Below are positions 45,201 through 56,622 of a stretch of DNA of 64,000 nt, in pieces. Every line of letters starts with the position of its first letter. Within the stretch, counting starts at the first letter, position 1. Both the position numbers and the translations under genes were made by a program. Below the pieces are notes generated by a model, which did not search any database, was not told the DNA's origin, and was given only the letters and a program-made list of their open reading frames with translations. The stretch is from Hymenolepis diminuta (lineage: Eukaryota > Platyhelminthes > Cestoda > Cyclophyllidea > Hymenolepididae), in the NCBI GenBank assembly GCA_900708905.1, contig CAADRB010000010.1, positions 308,316-372,315 of the forward strand, in the 5' to 3' direction.

Positions 45201-46970
45201 TCATCCGCTGGTTCCTTTATTCAGCAGCTAACTATTCAGACAGCCCGACTACTCGAGTTCGATTGTTCAACGCAGCCAAAGGATTGGCCTATGCATGGGC
45301 ACTGCCTTCAGGATTTATACGGAGCCTCTCTGTTCTCACTCTCTACGCCGCCTGGGAAGATCGAGATGCTGAGTTGGAAGTTGGCACTTTTGCCGATGCA
45401 TCGATCGCCAGTGATCTCTTCTATCTCCTACTTAGGAGAATCCGACTTTTAGATGAAGAGATGAATGGAAATTTACTGAAAAGGACCTCACTGGGTCTGC
45501 GCTCGATGTTCGCGTGTTTGCATGAGGTTAGAAATAATACACTTTAGAATATTTTTTTACCCATTTTCTAAGTCACAAAAGTTAGGAATGAATATTTTGG
45601 GAAAAGATGGTGTCCATTGTCAACGGTTATGTGTTAGCCTTAGGTCGCATATTAGCAGTTCAAAACAAAAATTCCTTCTCCAACATAGTATGAGAAATAT
45701 TAATAATACTTGACTTGAGTAAAAGGAAGGTGTCTTGGTGCCCTTCTAATTAGAAACCTACATTCTAGCACTCTCTTTAGTGATTAGACTTAATCTGCAC
45801 CATTAACCACCGAAATCACTGAATGTGTATCGATGGGTATTGACCTAACGATCCTTGGCTTGACCACTATTATTGTCCTCTTCCACTTTCTCAATCGTCC
45901 CATATTGTTACTCGTATTTATTTATTTTATCGTAATTGAAAAGCATTATTTTCCTTTCATCATGCTTTTTAGTGCATTTTAGTATACTATAAAACTACTG
46001 AACAGATAATGCCCTTCTATTCCATTTTTAAACCTGCCATTAGTTGAGGAATGAATACAGTTCTCTGTTGCTCTTTTTCCCATTACTTAGTACTTAATTA
46101 ATTCACCAAGGAAGGGATTTTAAAAACTCTTTCGTTATAATCCCCATTTTTTATTATTTCAGATTTCATTCTCCGTATTCCGCGCCTCTTTACTCCTTTG
46201 TTTGAAATGATGGTTTCCGTTAGATAGTTAGGTGTTCGTTCATTTCTAACATCCGAAAATGTGACTTTCGTTATGGTTATTTTAAATCCAACCTTCTTTG
46301 CAATTCGTATTTTATTTTTTCCTTCTGTTTATTAATGACACACTGTCGCATTACAAAATTAAGATAACCCTGTTGAAAATAAGCTTAACTGAATAGAAAT
46401 AGTTAGAAATATTCCATATTACTTTTGACCAAAATTACAATTTGAGGTGAAGTTAATTGATTCAGGCCATTAAAGCAATTTCACTTCACTTAAACTCTTG
46501 ATCATCACTTTCGCTTAATAGGTAAAGTTCACTGCACCATGTTTCAATATTCGAAAATTCTAAATTTATCGCTGGGTTCCTTGAATTCTGAGTGATAATT
46601 TATGTCTGGGATGATCAGTTCGTATTTACCAGTTGATTAAGTTAAGTAGCTGGTCATGTCACCTCGATATGTTTGAATCCATAACGTTTAGTCAGTTTAC
46701 TGCTTTTTTTGAATTGTCTAATTAAAGAAATGGAGAATTTGCATTTTATCAATAGTTTATATATTCTTACCTTTTGTTTCGATGTTCTTAAAGGGTGAGG
46801 ATGCGCCAAGTATCGTTGGAGGAATTGCTGAAGAGAAAGCGCCGCTTCTGGAAGAACAGGTATTACGCGCTCGAAGACTTGTGGATCTCTTGAAGGATCG
46901 CCTAGACGTAGGATCTAACCGAGGCACTATGACTGAAGAAATTGGAAAACTACTTGAAAATCTGAATTGA
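33280..46970 (+). CDS. RAB3GAP2: Rab3 GTPase-activating protein non-catalytic subunit, about 22 exons, 5' end incomplete
   Basis: With RAB3GAP1 it forms a complex that regulates Rab3 in exocytosis and acts on Rab18. Exons: 33280-33345, 33444-33546, 33586-33683, 33712-33779, 33814-33900, 33936-34161, 34196-34425, 35547-35769, 35810-35970, 36011-36315, 36363-36528, 37256-37353, one starting at 37863, 38047-38268, 38384-38579, 38723-38833, 40377-40480, 40554-40733, 42163-42231, 42307-42606, 45113-45526, 46794-46970. Phases agree except at 37353/37863, where a small exon or an unusual donor remains unresolved. Family blocks are SDRRLGAITDDQSRIALIDL, then GVALRFWKG, then LIYLPRSGTLEVWS (human VIYAPRRGILEVWS) in the N-terminal beta-rich region; helical repeats follow. 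About 1220 residues are recovered against 1393 in human. The very N-terminus is missing, and the first two exons are the least certain. Introns near the 5' end are 28-40 nt; later ones exceed 1 kb and hold SINE and mariner copies. Confidence 0.92.
34836..34990 (+). mobile_element. SINE-like repeat, copy S3
   Basis: It lies in the 1121-nt RAB3GAP2 intron. The GGTAGAATACGAATTTC block followed by GTGGCTCCATAGTAC aligns with the bodies of S1 and S4 (in S1, GTGGCAGAATTCGAGTTTC and GACTCCATGATAC). The head is degraded. Confidence 0.4.
35165..35345 (+). mobile_element. SINE-like repeat, copy S4
   Basis: It sits in the same RAB3GAP2 intron as S3 and in the same orientation. GGTCACGAGATCAATGCC with CAATCGGTGCAC is followed by GTGGTAGAATGCGAGTTTCTC and a tail TCCAAGATAAGCG. 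It matches the body and tail of the family. Confidence 0.45.
40807..41004 (+). other. Unassigned 65-codon ORF in a RAB3GAP2 intron
   Basis: It is open from a TGA at 40804 to a TGA at 41002-41004. The translation includes DWIALGEWLATRISDFPRAI and looks protein-like. It has no ATG and no clear acceptor, and the flanking RAB3GAP2 exons join in phase without it. It may be a relic of an inserted or duplicated coding fragment. I do not recognise the family. Confidence 0.25.
41538..41760 (-). mobile_element. SINE-like repeat, copy S2
   Basis: On the minus strand it has a degraded head (GTGATTAACTTGCTCG), then GTGCCCATCGGTTAACAGCC, GAGTCTTTCACCATGGAGGC, and the tail CTACCCAAGATGAGTGTTG. It lies in a RAB3GAP2 intron, opposite to the gene. 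It gives the clearest tail of the family. Confidence 0.5.
43001..43103 (+). repeat. (TCAC)n microsatellite containing an assembly gap
   Basis: Tandem CACT/TCAC repeats run into a gap of 46 undetermined bases at 43032-43077 and continue on the other side. The true length is unknown. It sits inside the 5' part of the mariner transposase. Confidence 0.95.
43591..43643 (+). repeat. GATGCA hexanucleotide expansion in the transposase
   Basis: Seven or more near-perfect units of GATGCA/GATGCG extend what is normally a short Asn-Ala-Asp-Ala stretch into an Asp-Ala-rich run. The unit is part of the ancestral coding sequence, so this looks like slippage after inactivation. Confidence 0.8.
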
Positions 46971-48904
46971 TTTATATGTCTTGGCTAGTAAATAAAAATA
47001 ATTCTTTGGAATGGATTGAACTTTGTCATGTCATTGTGGGCTTTGTGGAGTGTCTGAGATTTAGAGCATACTTCGACCAAGAACTAGCTAGAGTATATAG
47101 CTAGCAACAGTGGAATTATATTTTGCTGTTGTTGTCCTATAGTATATGAAATAGAGCTTTCTACTGCTAACTTGGATGTCCACAGGCGCTAACACTAAAG
47201 CCTAGCGTAGCTCTATCCCCATTTCAGTCGTTAAATTGCCAGCGTCAATGTACTCGCGAAGTTCGGAGTTAGTGTGTTTGAATGCGTCTTATTGGTAAGT
47301 TCAAGGATAGGACTGGGTCTTAAGGGCTTTTTAGCAGAAATTTCATGAGCAAAACAGGGATATCTAGGACGTACTCTGAGTTCTAAGTAAGACAGGACAA
47401 ACTGGACTTATCAATCCGAGAGACCACCACAAGTGTACCGCTTGAGGCTTCTATTGTATAAAAAAACATTATTACTTTGAAACTAACTATGCAGTATCCT
47501 TGGATTTGATTATTTTTCAGTCGATTTCTTGATCTCTCTTGTACATTCTTCCATCTAGTGAATAAAATTCAGCCGAATTTGACTATAAGAAGAAGTAAGA
47601 GTTATTTTGGAATGCCTTCAATTGACCATTTCACGGTTTATGCTTTCGTTTCTTATCTGTAATATAATTATTTATTGAATGTGGATCGTTTATTTAATGT
47701 TCTTTAGAAGCACTTGAGGTTCCAGGGTTATAGATTTACTGGTATCTGCAGATGGCTTTTATCGTCACCCTCTTAAACATCTGCTCATTTAAAGTTAACA
47801 GTATGGTATAATATTCATGAATGATATGTCCAACATTTTTTCCTTATTCCTTTTGTTTCTTTGATCAGGTATTTCGTTTATAAATTACGTTAATTAGATC
47901 TTACTTTATAGATTATAGGAGACGGTATGAACGCATAAACTGTGTAATCTAATTATAAAATCACTTTTGAATTCAACTTAAGATCGGTTTATGTTAATAA
48001 TTAAATTTTATTTTATGATTTTAGTGAGGTCTAATATTGATCAGACAGGAACTTTCGCATTCTCAGCGGTAATCATAATTTGAATTTGAAACTTATTATT
48101 TTTGTTTTCGGAAATGGATACTCTATGTATAAATAAAGCCAAATTATCATATCGAATTTCCTATGACTATCTTTATCTGCATCTCAGCCTGAGTCTGATC
48201 ATTAGAGTTACTTCCTTTTTTGGGAAGAAGTATCGTCAACAGTGCTCAAATTGATGCTTTTTTCTCTGGTTTATATAGTGACTTAAATATCCGCTATCTC
48301 CTAAAGCGATTCTACAGATATAACTCAATGATATATTATTTATCGGCCTGTTTCTTGCTCTTTTCCTTAGGGTTCTTGGGACCTGGCAGTTTAGCATTTA
48401 CGGGAGGAGGCCCATGTTGACGCAGAATTTGGACAATTTAATGTGTCATATATTTTAACTGGCAAAGGTATATTTAAGTTTTAGTTGGAATATGGCGCCG
48501 ATGGCACCTGCTTCTCTCTTTGGAATATAAATACCCGAATATATTAAACTATACTCAACTATATATTAGTTGGTTAGAACAATGTTATAAAAGCAGAATC
48601 CAGAGATTGTGGAAACATTGAGACAATTAATAATATCGTTCCTTGTGCGGCATTTTTGCCATGATTTCTAATATTGGTCAGTCTCAAATGAAGAACTGCA
48701 GCTAGATGTTTTCTTAAATATCTCCACCTACATTTCAACATTTGGGCAATGTACTGTCGGTATTCGTCTGGAACGCTATGGCTTCACTTTTGGGTAGCTA
48801 TCATCTAGCATGTGCAAGTTATCCTCATAATAAATAAAAACATTTATTTTAGTGAAGCGGTGAATATCACGCTGATCCGCGAATTTAGAAGTTGCGAGAT
48901 AGAT
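46971..48904. other. 3' flank of RAB3GAP2 and intergenic sequence
   Basis: An AATAAA at about 46990, some 20 nt after the stop codon, is a plausible poly(A) signal for RAB3GAP2. No exon was recognised in the remainder. Confidence 0.45.
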
Positions 48905-49022
48905 TTCCATCGGTGCACACCCATTTCAAGAAATGATGGATAAATCTAGCTAACAAAATTCGGATCTCTTCCCATGAAGATTTTGTAATTCCATCACTCT
49001 ACCCAAGGTGAGCTTTAGTGTA
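48905..49022 (+). mobile_element. SINE-like repeat, divergent copy S6
   Basis: CCATCGGTGCACACCC, AAATTCGGATCTCTTCCCA and CTACCCAAGGTGAGCTTTAG follow the same order as the body and tail of S2 read on its own strand. It is strongly diverged. Confidence 0.35.
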
Positions 49023-52000
49023 TGCCTCCCTAAGTGGGTTTAATAGTTATTACTTATTATGGAAACTGACAATATGCCTTAATCCCACATCTCATTTTTC
49101 ACCTTCTTTTCTTAGCTTCGTTAGTTGGTCCACAGCATAAATTAATAAAATACCTTTTTTATGACTTTATGCATAAATGATCTGTTGATGGTGAGCTAAA
49201 TGGGCTGATCAGATTACTAATTAGGTCTTTTGTTTAAAAGCACACCGTTAACGTTGAAAGACAACCAAACAGAAAAAATGGGTTTTCAATTGTATCATAT
49301 TTATTTCAGTCATAATAATTACACGGAAAATTTGGTAGCAAATTTAAAATACGTTGATTGATGACTGTTGCTTGACATACCAGACTATAGGTTGCTACTT
49401 TATTACGTAGTTACGGCACACTGTTCACCTTATTTTTACATAAATTGAGAAGAACTTCTATTCACATCCAGTAGAATTAGCGATGCAACTTTGTGGCTAC
49501 ATAATGTACACAGTAATGATTGCGCTTATTAATCGATGAGCAGGAAGATGAAGAAATTTAATAGTGACTTATTATGCTGAGACAGGTTACATTTATTTGG
49601 GTATACATGAGCGTCTTACCGAGGTAAACAGAGGCGTTTATAAGGCGATTAAGCAAAGTTTTTCCCCTTATGCCGAAATTCCAAGTTTTCGAATGACACA
49701 CTGGCAAAGTAATCACGTTAAGTTACTAATACGAATGAAAGGAAGGACATATATTTGCAAAAAAAGGACGCTAAAGTGAGGACTTTATTGGATTTGGAGT
49801 CAAACTCCAGTTTAAATCGTCTTACCTAATTGCTGTCTTTCAAAAAGCCAAACTAGCGCACACCAACTTCTTCTAAGTATTAGACCAGTATTCGAGAATG
49901 AGTCCAAATGTGTAAATCGAAATGATAAAGATGGACAGGAAGGGCTTAAACAACACAAAAATTTTAGTTGACGTCAGAGGTCATCATCGTTTACTTGATA
50001 AATTCCCCAAAACTCCTATCTGTAAATGAGAATAATGTAGACATGGGCTACTGTCCCCGTTTGCGCTCTCAGTTTGAATGAAGGCTAAAACATTTCGATG
50101 GTTAACTCGCTCTGAAATTTCATTTTATAAATGATTAAAAATCGGTGATGGAATCAATTTGCCAGTTTAAATGCTCATCCGAAAGTAGTTATAAGAGTTG
50201 TGGATGCAAAAATTCATAATGTAAACGTCTAATGTAGCTATTAAATCTTGTTTTTGGTGGTTTATTTCGAAAATTCTAGGTATTGAAGCTTCAACGTTAT
50301 TTGCATAGCCTGATACATTCTTTGAATCTACATTATTTTAGTCCTTTAATTTACCCTCTTTTTATAGTTTTGCTCTATAAGTGTTTAACTACACTTTTTG
50401 CGCATAGAATTTTCTACCGTTTGAGATTAAAACAACCGAAAGCTCTCCATTTTCACTTGTGATGTTAACGTTATGACCTGCCCTCCTCTATAGGATGTTG
50501 TAACCGACTCTAATATTCCCAAAGAAATTGCACTAGTTACAAATACAACCCGATAGCATCACAATTCAAAGTGGCTCAGACCACCATATCAAAATAAGGC
50601 ACACATTTTTGTATCGGCTTATATTATACATCTTTTACATTCGTAATGTAAATAAATTTGTTCGAATGAAAGGGAATTAAAAGAAGCGGGATTTAAGGGA
50701 TGGAAAATAAGGAATCTAACCTACAAGAATTATTTTTTGGGGAGATATTTTCTTATACGGCAATCAATATTACCTTTTATCCCGAATGTTCAATCATGAT
50801 ACCTTTATCATTCAAAAGACGAGCAAAGATGATCTGACTGAATTTTCTCTAAGGGATAGTGAGGTAAGTTTCTAATAATCGTTTTGACAATACTAGCCAT
50901 TCAATATGGCTACAAAATATCTTCTACAAACTTTTGAGGAAGCTATCACTGTCGATTCACGAAGGAGGTTCATCACCAGAATTTAAAACTTAAGTTTGTG
51001 ACCACATTAAGATATGTTCAGTATCTATGGTAATAATTATATCTGTCAACAGAATTATAACAAAATGGTAATAATTCAATATAACTGAACGAACTCTGGT
51101 AAGCTATGTTATAGTGGAATCAAAATACTGTTTTATTCATATAAGATAAACGTGTACAAATGAAAATCTCAGCTTTTATCAAGTTACAGCTTTATAAATT
51201 AAGATGGGAGTAACAACTATACAGTCTTTCGAACCTCGTAAGTTCAGGTGTACACCTTCTTCTACTCTCAGATGAAATCGAATGGATTTGCAGAATGCGG
51301 TTTTGTAAAAATTATTAATAAAAAATACTCTTCGCTCTCAAAATAAAATAATTAAATAACCTTTCACAAAATTATCTTCAAATGTCCGTTTCAACCAGAT
51401 AGAATGCTTTTAAATATACCAAAACATGAAAAATTTAATAGCAGACAAGCAGCAATCGCAATTTAGACTCCATAGACACCAAAAAATTCGCTTTTGAAAA
51501 CCGTATAACCGGGATAAAAGGCTTTATTGCATAGTTTTTAAAGAATATGTTGAATATTTTTTAACGTATATATTTAAAAGTTTCACAAAAGAAGTAATCC
51601 TATGGGTTTTGTTTTATTTAACGATATTTTCGGTTATTATTAAATAAATCAAGTTAAAATATGCATGCGGATTGCTTATTATCATATAAGTTGACGGAAG
51701 ATTTGGGCTCAACATGTTTTATCAACCCCTTATTTCCGGTCGAGAACAATAACGTCATTTGAACACCTCGAAATGACTTAGGTTTCCATTCATATTCAAT
51801 GGATCATTTTTTAGCTATCTTTTTGCGAAATGAGAAACTCAAATTCTAGTATCCCTCTTCTAATACAGATTTCGAAAAGTAGATTTATGCTCCGGTCTTA
51901 AAAAAATTCGATCAAAAACGATGAAGTGTCAAATTACTCATTAAATGTGAATGTTCTCAGACTTTCAGTACCATATTCTGGTTGTAAGTATTACGAAAGA

Positions 52001-52690
52001 CAAGGGCGGCTGAAATACCACAATTCGTCATTATTAATGTTGACATGGGATTTAATGCGAGACCTTCAAAAGATAAAATGAAAAAGCAGCACTATATGAA
52101 GAGAAGAAAGAATTTTCTCTAATCTCATGGGCCTAACTTCTCTACCCTTCTCAGAAAATATTTCCCTTGTGCTCTAGCTATGCATCCGCTCGTTCACTTA
52201 ATATATTGTGTTTCTTATAAACGAACATGCAATATACATATCTCATAATATTACATTTATATAAGGGAAAGAATGGGAAAATCAGTTAATTTTTCATCAT
52301 AAAAGCTATTAGTGTCTGCTTGTCCTCCCACGACTTGAGATATTTGATAGCACTCTGCTAGTTTTGAGCTTCACTTTGAAGGTGAAGGAATGTATCTATA
52401 GCATCGAAGAAAAATGCATGTATAAATATCATATCTGTTACCTTCGTCACGTCAGACATCCACTGTGAAAGATACTTAACTCTTAAAAGGTACCACATCC
52501 CAATATTAGACTCAAATCCCAATTACTTCTGATGCCTCTTCTAAGTTTGCAGTGCTTTTAGTACCAAAAATATCTCAGATTGTAACATCTTAGCGCATGC
52601 ATGACTGCATTAATTCAGAAAGGTGTCATTATAAATTTTTAATGAATTATTAGTTATCTCAGCCTTACGTATAAACCGTTTAAGACCACG
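49023..52690. other. Intergenic, no gene seen
   Basis: AT-rich. The motif at 50727-50760 is the inverse of those at 7990 and 22034. Short open frames such as 49564-49779 show no similarity that I recognise. Confidence 0.4.
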
Positions 52691-52806
52691 TACGATCATT
52701 CTGTTTACTCAACATTGGAAGGAAAAAAGGATTTAAAGTGATAAGACTGGTCATCGTATTTAAACAACCGGTCAATAAGCACTTGATATCGTGGATAAGG
52801 ACTCCC
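52691..52806 (+). repeat. Direct repeat, copy 1
   Basis: It aligns with 53518-53631. Shared blocks include ATAAGACT, ATCGTA(T/A)TTAA, CAACCGGTC and GTGGA(T/C)AAG. The two copies lie in the same orientation with 0.7 kb between them. Confidence 0.5.
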
Positions 52807-53517
52807 TGGGAAGTGTAGGCACCGCATGAACTAAAAATTGAAACGAAGTAAAATTCTTTTGTACATAGAATTTACTCTTATCATCTTTTCTACCCTCCTC
52901 CTTATTATCATTTACTATTAATCGATTACAGTTATTCCCCCACAATACAAATTAACAAATTTCTGCCTTACTCTGAGCTAATATTAATTAGATCCCAAAT
53001 CCCATATCGGAATCGAAAATAAATTTAAAACATTTCACAATTTCACATGTAGGCTTCTTAATTAATCTGTTGAATAGTTTGCTCGTTAATGCTACTTAAA
53101 TATTCATGGTTCATATGTCAGATTATTGATAGATCAAAGCAAAAAGTTACTTTGATTGAAGACAATGCTTCAAGTAACTCAACTTAATGGGTCGCTTTGT
53201 TAATTTATCAGTTAATTGAGTTTCAACGCTTTCAATAATTGATGAGAAGCAACCTTTTGGGGATTTTGAATTAAATTGAATATTTTCTAAAGAAAGATCC
53301 TCTACCGAAAAGAAAAGAAGATTAAAATCAAAAGCAAGAAATCATATATAAAAAAATTTAATTTTTGAGTTTTCTGCCTTTTTCTTTAATTTGAGTTTTT
53401 ATTTAATATTTTATTTAATATAATATAACAAACCTATCATTATTAGGGTTCACGTTGCGTGAACTCTGCTCTGCCATGTGTGACTTGCTAAGATGACGCC
53501 GACTGACTAAGATCATG

Positions 53518-53631
53518 TAAGATCATGCTGCTTTTTCGGAATTTGAAAGAAGAATTGAATTAAAGTCATAAGACTAACTATCGTAATTAATCAACCGGTC
53601 GATGAGCACTGGAGGTTGTGGACAAGACTTC
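53518..53631 (+). repeat. Direct repeat, copy 2
   Basis: Partner of 52691-52806, with the same block order. The spacing would fit the ends of a short element or two insertions of one family. No open frame lies between them. Confidence 0.5.
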
Positions 53632-54972
53632 GATCAGCGATCCAGAGGGTGAATTTTGAAATATGAATTTTCGAACATGAGGTAGTGAACTGCCCAATCT
53701 GATTTGAAAATAAAATGAAGCAACTCCCCATATTTCCCATTCATATTTGCATCCTCGATTTCAGTTGCTTTCCGGGACTGAAGATTTTCCAAAATTTGTC
53801 AGCGTCCCAGTTGGTTTTTAATTATATTATAATAATGACAAATTGCATTCACAAAAATTAACATCATTTTGTCTCCCATTTGCCTTGGAAACTAATTTTT
53901 AATTAAAGATAATATTTCATGCATTCTAAAATTCTGAAGTCCAACTTGATCTTCTGGAAAATCTTCATATTTTACTTTCCTCAACTTCGATAGATTTACC
54001 GTTTATTCTAATCCCATTTTTATCACAGCATTTACTGATCATACTTTGGAAAAATGCGATAGCACGTTCCTACCTTGAAATCAATTCACATATTGCAAAG
54101 TATGAAAACCCTAAATTTTTATCAATATTATTTTTACGCTTTTATATTTGTTTAAATGGAGTTTAAGCGCCGCCCTCAAGGTAAAATCGCAGTTACAGGA
54201 TATAAATTATCGATTTTGCAAGTCTCTCTCCCAGTGACTCAGTTTTTTATTTGTGTAATACCACGCACACGTAGTGCAAGCGCTCGGCTCTAACACTCTT
54301 CCACTCGTTCTTGTCTTGTTCTTTGTCTCATTTTTTTCTTTAATTATTGATCGTGGCTGCTTAATACATCCTTGTTCCCTCCCGGCTCGGCATTCTTGAC
54401 ATGGGCATTATGACTGTTGGCCGCTAGCCAGTGGCCTAAATGCTGTCTACGGATTTGGTGACTCCGCCCTACTCAAGAAATTTTGAAATTAAGATGCAGT
54501 AGCTGTTTTTAGACAAAAAAGCAACTAAAATTTAATGGACAAATTCCATAGCAAGAATGAGGAATTAAGTGGCACTTTTCAACTTAGCAGACGTTTGAAA
54601 GCGTAGTTGTATTTATAATATCTTGTTGAATAGTAAGTAATGAAAATCAGATTTCGAAACTCTCTAGAATCGACCTTTTCATTACCTTCTCCATTTATCC
54701 CATGTGATATATCCAAGGACCTCAACGTCTGACCCCATGCAAATTTAAATTCGAACATCGCGACCCGAGTATAATTGACTTCCACTGTGTCGTCAAGTGT
54801 GTTCTATTATTTACCCAAACTCATGCGATTAGCTGAATAAACGAAGATGTGATTTAGTCAAACCTGTTTGTTTTTCAGGGTCTTCTGGATCTTTTTACTA
54901 TTGCATCAATTGAGTACATTAGTACAATGTAATTGGTGCAATATTCACTCTGTTATACTTTATATATTCTAT

Positions 54973-55023
54973 ATTAAAATGCCATTTGGACTGAGCACAT
55001 CATCTAACCTTTTTCAATATACC
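54973..55023 (+). pseudogene. Possible reverse-transcriptase relic
   Basis: The frame reads KMPFGLSTSSNLFQ, which resembles the conserved MPFGL-x-NAP-x-x-F-Q motif of LTR-retrotransposon reverse transcriptases. Only this short stretch matches, and flanking sequence has no further RT motifs, so it may be chance. Confidence 0.25.
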
Positions 55024-56009
55024 ACAACATTAATTTATAAAACAAAATTTGATACTTTTTTCAGAATTAATATTTAAAAGTCCATTAATGCGCATTTGGT
55101 AAAGGGAATGTTCAGTTCTGAACGAAAGTTGCGGTTCTGTGGAGGAATAACAAAGTACGAAAATGAGGCACACGCAAGCGCTAATTATTAGTGTTAACTG
55201 AAAAGAATAAGCCCCAACTTGATTCATCATTCCATTAAAACTAAGGTGTCATAATTCCCCATTAGTTTCATTTTCCATATCAGAATCGCCCGATGGAATC
55301 TCTTTGAAGTCAAGTGTTTATGATAAACCGATAAGCGCAGATGAAGAAGAAATAAAAATGGAAATAATTATTCTTTAAAAATTGGGAGAGAATTTTAATT
55401 CTGGTGTACTTTTGATGAGGGAGTATAATGATAAATGTTAGTAATATAGGAAATGACTATAATTAGTGGAAACTTAACAGGTTGTAAAGAGAAAAAAATT
55501 TAAGATTGATTTAGCTTAATTTTCCTTTGATAGACAGTGCTTATTTTTTTCACTACTGATGCTGCGGACAGATCAGTAAGAAAGCTTCAAGTGCAGTATT
55601 TTGAACCCAAAACGATTTTATGTCACGTCTAATGAGGATTTGCCTATCGATCAGCCCCTCGTCATTGAGCCATTTATCGCTATCCTCTGTAGCCCAGGAT
55701 CTGTGCTGTGAGTTCTACTTCCCCAAAGGTTTATAAGATTGTAATTTTTGATAAAACTATTAAGAAATGTTAAAAGGCCAAGTAGACTCAGATGTCAGTA
55801 TCAAGACAAATATCCTAAATCAAACCCTTAGATATTAATCAGTGTGTCTAAAGGGGCTTTGGTCATATCCAGATGTAAGAAGAAAATGAGATATAATTTA
55901 AAATTTTTTGAATTTTGGAATGAGACATTCCTCTTAAAAGTTCTATTTTGCCATTTTTTAAATACAATGTGTTGACATTTAAAAGCATTAATACTAAGGA
56001 AAAAACTGA

Positions 56010-56015
56010 TTTATT
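56010..56015 (-). terminator. Poly(A) signal of the neuropeptide gene
   Basis: AATAAA on the minus strand, 135 nt past the stop codon of the precursor. Confidence 0.5.
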
Positions 56016-56150
56016 TCATCAAAATAACCAATTTTTGTTCTGCGAATTCCATCGCAATAATTCAGAATGCAAGAGATAATAAGCAGATCTTTTGAAATTC
56101 AGGGATCATTTGACAGAAAAAGGTCAATACAATTGGGCGGAAATTTTCGT

Positions 56151-56622
56151 TTATCCTACTCGGATAGCAGGTTTGGCATAATTTCTCTTTAATCTGTCCG
56201 GAAATTCAAACTCCTCAATTGGGTAGAAGTTGTCAACGTTGATTGATTTCCGATGGTCAAGTAAACGTTCCAATAAGTAATCTTCAATGTTATTTTGTAG
56301 ATCATAATGATCACGGGATGTCCATGGTGCGCACATACTCGAACCTAGGGTAAGCAATATTAATATGAAATAATTTAATTTATTTTTCAAATATTAAATT
56401 TGCGACTACTTATAATTTAAATAATTCGTTTTAAGAAAATTACTAAATGGAGAATATATTAAAATTTCATTAATTGTAAACATATAATATTTCATAAAAA
56501 AATTAAAAAATCTGACCTTTTACCTCAAAATTTCAAAATGTATTATAAAATGTAAACGTACTTAGAATTGCGAGAACAATGAAAGATCGAAGAATTGATT
56601 TAAAATTCCTAAGATTTTCCAT
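56151..56622 (-). CDS. Neuropeptide precursor, 2 exons, one C-terminal amidated peptide
   Basis: Exon 1 is 56622-56562 and exon 2 is 56344-56151. They join through A|GTACGT and CCCTAG over a 217-nt intron, giving 84 residues. The N-terminus MENLRNFKSILRSFIVLAIL plus SSSMCA is a short basic stretch then a hydrophobic core, a good signal peptide that is completed only across the splice junction. A spacer of about 30 acidic and polar residues follows. The chain ends DRLKR-NYAKPAIRVG-stop: a dibasic site, ten residues, and a terminal Gly that would be used for amidation. The predicted product is NYAKPAIRV-amide. The size, single peptide copy at the extreme C-terminus and terminal Gly fit flatworm neuropeptide precursors. 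I do not recognise the peptide family. An internal Arg-Lys at DHRKS could be a second cleavage site. The nearest gene is about 9 kb away. Confidence 0.75.

Larger units (their letters stand above)
53632..56150. other. Intergenic, with possible retroelement relics
   Basis: 54230-54480 has a more complex, GC-richer composition (for example CACGCACACGTAGTGC) than its flanks and could be an old LTR, but no second copy was found. A short reverse-transcriptase-like peptide is at 54973-55023. No host gene was recognised. Confidence 0.3.
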
